The notes under the pieces: model-generated
Told to the model about the DNA's origin: nothing
What the model saw: the letters and a program-made list of their open reading frames with translations, nothing else
Database searches by the model: none
Position numbers and translations under genes: made by a program
NCBI GenBank assembly: GCA_934424575.1
Contig: CAKRXU010000011.1
Location: 1 to 64,000, forward strand
DNA from: an uncultured Blautia sp.
Lineage (GTDB): Bacteria; Bacillota; Clostridia; Lachnospirales; Lachnospiraceae
Reading direction: 5' to 3'
DNA: 64,000 nucleotides
In this document: positions 58,939-64,000 of the stretch, piece after piece
Layout: every line of letters starts with the position of its first letter
Numbering within the stretch: position 1 is the stretch's first letter

Positions 58939-60984
58939 ATGGTCACAGAAGGGAGTTTTTTTGGCAGAATGAAGAATAAATATCTGACAAAGTGTTTATG
59001 CATCTCGATGATTTCAGCAATGGTTTTGTCCAGCCCGATGTCTATTCTGGCTGCGGATGAAGAAATAGATGTGGCGAGTGATCTGAGTGACGGCAGTGAT
59101 CTGAGTGATGGCTCAGAAGCAACACCGGCGCCAGAGCCGACTGTGGCACCGGAACCAACTACAGCACCGGAGCCGACTACGGCACCGGTACCGACCGTGG
59201 CACCAGAGCCGACTACGGCACCGGAACCAACTACAGCACCGGAGCCGACTGTGGCACCAGACCCAACAGCGACTGTAACACCAGGTCCAACGGCAACTGT
59301 GACACCAACACCTACGACAGCGACTGTACCAGAAGCAGTTACATCTCTGATCAACAGTATCGATGCGCTGGCTAAGCAGACACTTACTCTGAATCATGAG
59401 ACGAATGTACAGGAGCTTCGAAAAGCATATAATGCTCTGCCGGACGACCAGAAAGCAATGGTCACAAACTATCAGACGCTGGTAGATCTTGAAGCAAAGA
59501 TCGCAGAGCTCAAGAAAAATCAGAACAACAATAACGGAAATACAGCAGATCTTTCTGATGGAACGAATTCTGTAACAGGTAAGACAGGCACTCCGGTATA
59601 CTATGTATCCAACCTCCATGCAGGCAAGGATTTTTATCTGGACAGTCTGAAAGAGAACTATCAGCTCAGTTTTTCTGATGATTTTTCATCTGTAATGGAT
59701 GAGATCGAAAAGGAGTACAAGCAGAAAAACAAACTGACAGATGCCAGCGACAACAGGAGTGATGGACTGACTACATCAGCAGATTCTCTGCTTGTTCGTA
59801 ACTGGCAGGATATTCTGGCAATTTATGTATATGAACAGAGCCAGAATGGTGTCAAAGAATTTAAACTGGATTCCTCATGCAAAGAGGATCTGGCAGCAAT
59901 CTTTGAAAAAATGAACCCTGTTGTCTGTGATAAAGAAAATATCACGCATGTTTCCTACGGAAACTATCATATCAATACTTACATCAAACAGAATAATATC
60001 GCACAGGATCAGAGAGCGGTTCTTAAGAAATATACAGAGACAGACTGTAAGCTTCTCTGTGCGATCGTTACAGATGCCAAGGGATTTGTACGCCAGAGCG
60101 TGGGCGATGATGTTTCCGAAGAACGTGTCAATGTCATTACCGCAGCTTACTCTCTGGTAGGCGAGGTCGGCTATTTCTGGGGTGGCAAATCCACTACGAT
60201 CGGCAAAGATCCGAGCTGGGGAACAGCGGAGAAGGTTTCAGCAGATGGAAGTCCGAGTACAGGAACAACCAGAGCATATGGTCTGGACTGCAGTGGTTTT
60301 GTTACCTGGGCTGTCATCAATGGATATGACAGTACAGATATGCAGGGCAGTGTTGGGGACGGAACTTCTGACCAGTGGGAGAAGGCTAATGTGGTCAGTG
60401 AACAGGATGCACAGCCGGGAGATCTGGTATTCCAGAATGGACCGGAATCAGGAAGCGACAACCACGTAGGTATCATTTGTGGTAAGACGGATGCAGGTGA
60501 CTGGATCGCAGTACATTGTTCTTCCAGCAAGAATGGCGTTACTGTAGGTGAGGCATATGGTGCAAGCTTCCGTTATATCCGTCAGCCATCTTTTTATCCG
60601 ACCCAGGAAGAACTTGCCGAGATGGTAAATGATGGAACAACTGCAAGCAATGCGGAGGCAGATCTGACCATTACAGACACAACTACAGATATAACTACAG
60701 CTTCTGATTCTTCAACAGCTTCTGACATTGAGTTTATTTCAGATACAACAGCGGATAAACAGGAAACAGAAGAAATATCAGGAGTTGATATCAGCTTTGA
60801 AGATGATTTTAGCAGCGGAGCAGATGAGACAGGCGATGTGGTATCTGATGGAAGTGCAGCAGTAGAAGCGACAGATAGCCTCGAGGAAATCCTTAAAAAA
60901 GGTATGACTGTTTCTTACGACAGTGTGGCAGTGTATCCACAGTTACCAGATAACAGTGATATTCAGGTTGAATTTGAAGATTAA
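58939..60984 (+). CDS. Secreted NlpC/P60 peptidoglycan hydrolase with Pro-Thr linker
   Basis: 681 residues. Signal peptide to about residue 38 (ends SILAADE). From about 60 to 130 runs a spacer of APEPT units, then a three-helix domain (LINSIDALAKQTLTLNHETNVQELRKAYNALPDDQKAMV, in part), a central domain without known match, and an NlpC/P60 domain with Cys451 in YGLDCSGFVTWAV, His509 in SDNHVGIICG and the third residue His526 in WIAVHCSS. It likely cuts peptide stems in the wall. A Thr/Ser/Asp-rich C-terminal tail of about 110 residues follows. GGAAGGAGG precedes the ATG. Alternative start MKNKYL at 58969. Confidence 0.88.
   Translation: MVTEGSFFGRMKNKYLTKCLCISMISAMVLSSPMSILAADEEIDVASDLSDGSDLSDGSEATPAPEPTVAPEPTTAPEPTTAPVPTVAPEPTTAPEPTTAPEPTVAPDPTATVTPGPTATVTPTPTTATVPEAVTSLINSIDALAKQTLTLNHETNVQELRKAYNALPDDQKAMVTNYQTLVDLEAKIAELKKNQNNNNGNTADLSDGTNSVTGKTGTPVYYVSNLHAGKDFYLDSLKENYQLSFSDDFSSVMDEIEKEYKQKNKLTDASDNRSDGLTTSADSLLVRNWQDILAIYVYEQSQNGVKEFKLDSSCKEDLAAIFEKMNPVVCDKENITHVSYGNYHINTYIKQNNIAQDQRAVLKKYTETDCKLLCAIVTDAKGFVRQSVGDDVSEERVNVITAAYSLVGEVGYFWGGKSTTIGKDPSWGTAEKVSADGSPSTGTTRAYGLDCSGFVTWAVINGYDSTDMQGSVGDGTSDQWEKANVVSEQDAQPGDLVFQNGPESGSDNHVGIICGKTDAGDWIAVHCSSSKNGVTVGEAYGASFRYIRQPSFYPTQEELAEMVNDGTTASNAEADLTITDTTTDITTASDSSTASDIEFISDTTADKQETEEISGVDISFEDDFSSGADETGDVVSDGSAAVEATDSLEEILKKGMTVSYDSVAVYPQLPDNSDIQVEFED
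59105..59340 (+). repeat. In-frame Pro-Thr coding repeats
   Basis: About a dozen units of roughly 18 bases coding for A-P-E-P-T(T/V) and, at the end, T-P-(G/T)-P-T. Codons vary between copies (CCGGAGCCGACT, CCGGAACCAACT), so the array is old but could still change length by slippage. It encodes the wall-spanning linker of the NlpC/P60 protein. Confidence 0.8.
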
Positions 60985-60992
60985 TGCCAGAG

Positions 60993-61034
60993 AAAAGCCC
61001 GCGAAGATCGGTATATGATTTTCGCGGGCTTTTT
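60993..61034 (+). terminator. Terminator after the NlpC/P60 gene
   Basis: AAAAGCCCGCGAA (60993-61005) pairs with TTCGCGGGCTTTTT (61021-61034). Confidence 0.9.
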
Positions 61035-61200
61035 ATAAAAAGATCATTCTGAGAATGTCTGCAATACAGATTCCGTTTTCTGATATGTTATAATACACAG
61101 AATTGTGTAAACTGGGTAGAAGTAGAGCAATTTAGCAATAATTATCATAGTATAAAATATTATAATAGATAAATCAGAAAGATAAAAAGGAGAGCAGGAA

Positions 61201-62451
61201 ATGAAAAAACGTGGACGGCTCAGAAAAATCTGTCTGTTTGCGGTCACAATCATAGCTTTGGGCTGGGGAATACGATCAGAAGTCTCGAGATTCGGGGAAT
61301 CTGGTGATACAGGACAGCAGTCGGTGCTCCTGGATGTTGCAAAGGGAATTTTCAGCAAAGAGCCTTCGGAAGTACAGGATTTACGGAAGCAGGATATACA
61401 AGAGACAGACGAAAACGGATATCAGGAATATTATTTTAATCTTCTGGAAGACACTGAAAAAAGGATCTATCGAGAGATGCTGGATGGAATCCGCAAACGG
61501 GAAGATAATTTTTACCTGGCAACGTCAGAGGAGACAGTGATCAACAAGGTTTACCATGCGCTTTTGAAGGATCATCCGGAGCTTTTCTGGGTACATAATC
61601 GTCAGGAGGTTTATACAACTTCTTATCAGGGCAGTGATTATTGTGAATTTTCTCCAGGATATACTTATACCGATCAGGAAGTGTCAGAGATCCAGCAGTC
61701 TATGCAGTATGCTGTTCAGGAGGTAAGTGCATTGATCCCGCAGGGGGCAGATACCTATGAGAAGGTCAGAGTCGTTTACACCTATCTGATCGATCTTGCG
61801 GATTATGGCTCCTCTGATGATGACCAGAATATCGCGGGAGTTTTCTGGCGAAAACAGGCAGTCTGTGCAGGATATGCGCGAGCTGTGCAGTATCTGCTGG
61901 AGCAGCTTGATATTTTCTGTATTTATGTGGAGGGTGATACCAGGGACAGCGATGAAGGTCATGCATGGGATATTGTACAAATTGACGGAGCATATTATTA
62001 TGTAGATGCAACAAATGGAGATCAGCCAAGGTTTCTGGAGGGAGATGCAGTCCAGCTTGCAGAACATAAGACGATCATTTATGATTATCTGTGTCCGTTT
62101 CCACAGGAGTATGAGCAGGTTTATACGGCTTCAGATGAATTTCCGGTACCAGAGTGTACAGCGACAGACAAGAATTTTTATGTACTGAATCAGGCGTGTT
62201 TTGATTCTTATGATTATCAGAAACTGTATGATTTCTGCTGCATGCGGCTGGACAATGGGGCGGTAGTGGTGCGCTTTAAATTTTGGGATCAGGATGATTT
62301 TGATACGGCGTACAGCCAGTGGCTTCAGGGCAGTGGCGGAGAATATATTCAGAATATAGCAAAGTATTATATGGAACTCTATGGAATCAGTACAGTAGAA
62401 TATCATTATGGGGTTCTGGAAAATTTCAAAACTATGTATTTTATGTTTTAG
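61201..62451 (+). CDS. Transglutaminase-like secreted or membrane-anchored protein
   Basis: 416 residues. A short basic start and one helix (ICLFAVTIIALGWGI) serve as signal or anchor. After a helical region (EKRIYREMLDGIRKREDNFYL) comes a transglutaminase-like domain with the triad Cys222 (KQAVCAGYARAVQYLL), His254 (DEGHAWDIVQIDG) and Asp269 (YYYVDATNGDQ). The C-terminal 110 residues are a mixed domain common to gut Firmicutes versions. Probable cysteine peptidase or amidase acting on wall material. AAAGGAGAG site ahead. A second promoter-like TATAAT occurs at about 61162. Same family logic as the genes at 36229 and 37818 but a different architecture. Confidence 0.85.
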   Translation: MKKRGRLRKICLFAVTIIALGWGIRSEVSRFGESGDTGQQSVLLDVAKGIFSKEPSEVQDLRKQDIQETDENGYQEYYFNLLEDTEKRIYREMLDGIRKREDNFYLATSEETVINKVYHALLKDHPELFWVHNRQEVYTTSYQGSDYCEFSPGYTYTDQEVSEIQQSMQYAVQEVSALIPQGADTYEKVRVVYTYLIDLADYGSSDDDQNIAGVFWRKQAVCAGYARAVQYLLEQLDIFCIYVEGDTRDSDEGHAWDIVQIDGAYYYVDATNGDQPRFLEGDAVQLAEHKTIIYDYLCPFPQEYEQVYTASDEFPVPECTATDKNFYVLNQACFDSYDYQKLYDFCCMRLDNGAVVVRFKFWDQDDFDTAYSQWLQGSGGEYIQNIAKYYMELYGISTVEYHYGVLENFKTMYFMF

Positions 62452-62470
62452 TTTTACGAGGAGGAGCGTT

Positions 62471-63646
62471 ATGACAGGAATTTTACAACAGATAATGAAT
62501 ACAATGGAACAGACCCGGACGGCGTCGGTGCTGGACAGTGTTTCAATGATCGGTTTTGCTGCGTTACTTGTTCTGGGCGTGATCAACTGTGTTCTGGGAT
62601 ATAGACTGCTTCGATTTTGGATGATGCTGTTCGGCTTCCTGATCGGAGGAGGAATTGGACTTGGCGTGGCGTATACCATGGGGATCCAGGAAAAATATAT
62701 GTATGCAATGATCATGGTTGGCGTGGGGATTCTGGTCGCAGTGATCGCGTTTCTGAGTTATAAAATCGGAATTTTTATTATCGGAGCCGGTATCGGACTG
62801 GGACTTGGAATCTATGTATTTCATCCGACTACTTCTCTGGTGTTCTTTTTCTGCCTGCTTTTGGGAGCCGGACTTGGCGTGCTTGCAATGAAGTGGGCGC
62901 GGGTCGTCCTGATCGTTGGAACCAGTCTGCTCGGAGGTGCGATGGCAGGATTTTCTCTGGCGAAGCTTGGAGGACTTGCGGATATTCCATATGGACTTGG
63001 CTTAAGTGTGGGCTGTGCACTTCTCGGTATGCTGATCCAGTTTGCGACAAACCGCCGTACTGTGATAGAAGAAGAGGAAGTTGATCCGCAGGAATACGAA
63101 AAAGCCCGGAGAAGTTCAGATTATATGGATACAGACGACTACCTTCCACGTAGAAAACGGGAAAGAGAAAACGTGGAGGAACAGAAACCTCAGAGAAATC
63201 GTAAGAAACGCGAGGAGCATTCTAGGGAACATAATTCCACACAGCAGAAGAGGGTAGTGGATGTTTCTCTCGAAAAGAAAAAAACACGCAAACGCAGATT
63301 GGATGATCCGGCTCCAGAGCAGGAGGCGACAGTCATATACCGACCAAAGAGAACCAGCATGTCTGCGGAAACTGCACGGAACAGCAGCAGTAATGTGAAT
63401 AATAGAAATGTCGATAACAGAAATAGCAGACGTGATGTTTATGAAGATGACTATTATGATGACGGCTATGATGATTATTACGATGATGAGCCGATCGATG
63501 AGGAGGATCTTGACGAGCAGATCATTCAGGAAATGATGGCTGAGGATGACCGTGAAGGTGAAAAAATCTGGAACAAGATTTCCCGGAAAAACTCAAGAAA
63601 TACAAGGAACACAAAGAATACAAAACGAAACAGAAATGCCAGATAA
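62471..63646 (+). CDS. DUF4203/TMEM198-like membrane protein with charged tail
   Basis: 391 residues. The N-terminal 195 have seven to eight Gly-rich membrane helices (IGFAALLVLGVINCVLGY, GFLIGGGIGLGVAY, IIGAGIGLGLGIYVF, GTSLLGGAMAGFSLAKLGG), the DUF4203 pattern. The remaining half is a highly charged disordered cytoplasmic tail: basic blocks (RRKRERENVEEQKPQRNRKKRE), then Tyr/Asp-rich YEDDYYDDGYDDYYDDEP, then Asn/Arg/Lys. ATG at 62471 has GAGGAGGAG ahead. The tail could bind nucleic acid or serve as a scaffold. No function known. Confidence 0.75.
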   Translation: MTGILQQIMNTMEQTRTASVLDSVSMIGFAALLVLGVINCVLGYRLLRFWMMLFGFLIGGGIGLGVAYTMGIQEKYMYAMIMVGVGILVAVIAFLSYKIGIFIIGAGIGLGLGIYVFHPTTSLVFFFCLLLGAGLGVLAMKWARVVLIVGTSLLGGAMAGFSLAKLGGLADIPYGLGLSVGCALLGMLIQFATNRRTVIEEEEVDPQEYEKARRSSDYMDTDDYLPRRKRERENVEEQKPQRNRKKREEHSREHNSTQQKRVVDVSLEKKKTRKRRLDDPAPEQEATVIYRPKRTSMSAETARNSSSNVNNRNVDNRNSRRDVYEDDYYDDGYDDYYDDEPIDEEDLDEQIIQEMMAEDDREGEKIWNKISRKNSRNTRNTKNTKRNRNAR

Positions 63647-63667
63647 GAGGCAGGAAAGAAGGTCACA

Positions 63668-64000
63668 ATGGCAAAAGAAGCAAAGACAAATGCAATGAGA
63701 ATGCTGGACCGCCAGAAGGTCAAGTATGAAGCGTTCCCTTATGAATGTGATGAATTTATAGATGGACTCCACAGTGCAGACCTGATCGGCGCACCATACA
63801 AACAGTCCTTCAAGACGCTGGTCATGGAGGGTAAGAGCGGCGGCTACTATGTGTTTGTAGTTCCGATCGAGAAAGAAGTAGACCGCAAGGCAGCAGCCAA
63901 AGCAGTCGGTGAGAAAGCAGTAGATATGATCCATGTCAAGGATATCCTTAAGATCACGGGATATGTCAGAGGCGGCTGCAGTCCACTTGGAATGAAGAAA
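63668..64000 (+). CDS. ybaK: YbaK/EbsC-family Cys-tRNA(Pro) deacylase, partial
   Basis: The first 111 residues of a tRNA-editing deacylase that removes cysteine from mischarged tRNA-Pro. AKTNAMRMLDRQKVKYE is the standard start, VVPIEKEVDRKAAAKAVG carries the catalytic Lys region (aligned with Lys46 of E. coli), and GYVRGGCSPLGMKK is the conserved glycine loop. The gene runs off the window. AGGAAAGAAGG precedes the ATG. Confidence 0.9.
   Translation, partial: MAKEAKTNAMRMLDRQKVKYEAFPYECDEFIDGLHSADLIGAPYKQSFKTLVMEGKSGGYYVFVVPIEKEVDRKAAAKAVGEKAVDMIHVKDILKITGYVRGGCSPLGMKK

Noticed and set aside
59105..59340. Regular repeats that could suggest a CRISPR array or minisatellite
   Set aside because: The units are in frame, contain no unique spacers and encode a Pro-Thr linker in the NlpC/P60 protein.

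Overview
The window is a chromosomal segment of an anaerobic, low-to-mid GC Gram-positive bacterium, most likely a gut Lachnospiraceae member (Firmicutes, Clostridia). The pointers are a LeuA T-box leader, DapL, an archaeal-type AspRS with GatCAB, type III and type I glutamine synthetases, a SipW system, Shine-Dalgarno-rich starts and many secreted transglutaminase-like or repeat-bearing proteins. I see no phage, insertion sequence, CRISPR array or rRNA. The family placement is inference from gene content; no genus can be read directly.

Layout. 1-3100: flavodoxin, an amidohydrolase of the D-aminoacylase type and a TRIC/YicG-like membrane protein. 3100-18950: a nitrogen-assimilation island with an Amt ammonium transporter fused to a PII domain, glnN (type III GS), purF, pyrG, gltB-gltD, glnA (type I GS) and an ANTAR-domain antiterminator of the NitR kind. 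18950-24800: archaeal-type AspRS, gatCAB and dapL. 24900-28150: M18 aminopeptidase, Cof-type HAD phosphatase and a tyrosine phosphatase. 28200-29950: ilvN and ilvC. 30180-35950: a tightly overlapping SipW signal peptidase / SipW-substrate / adhesin operon with a coupled leader ORF. 36030-41970: tRNA-Pro, four secreted proteins (two transglutaminase-like), then an MBOAT plus SGNH acyltransferase pair. 41980-44080: T-box and leuA. 44180-49610: a three-subunit molybdenum hydroxylase and two membrane proteins. 49730-64000: tRNA-Arg, an SH3 protein, a polysaccharide deacetylase, a pseudouridine synthase overlapping ligA, metA, an NhaC-family transporter, a C39-like peptidase, a zinc-dependent phospholipase C-like protein, an NlpC/P60 protein, a transglutaminase-like protein, a DUF4203-like membrane protein and the start of a YbaK-family deacylase.

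The most interesting signal is regulatory. The leaders of amt-PII, glnN, pyrG(-gltBD) and glnA-nitR each contain a small hairpin whose six-base loop reads AANGGC, and in each case its 3' half is also the 5' arm of an intrinsic terminator. This is what an ANTAR-protein antitermination regulon should look like. The ANTAR protein is encoded directly behind glnA, and its receiver domain has lost the phosphoacceptor Asp (Ser at position 53). The elements appear to use one hairpin rather than the usual two and sit only a few bases after the predicted transcription starts. Together they suggest that ammonium uptake, both glutamine synthetases, GOGAT and CTP synthase are controlled as one regulon at the level of transcript elongation, by a factor that does not respond to ordinary phosphorylation.
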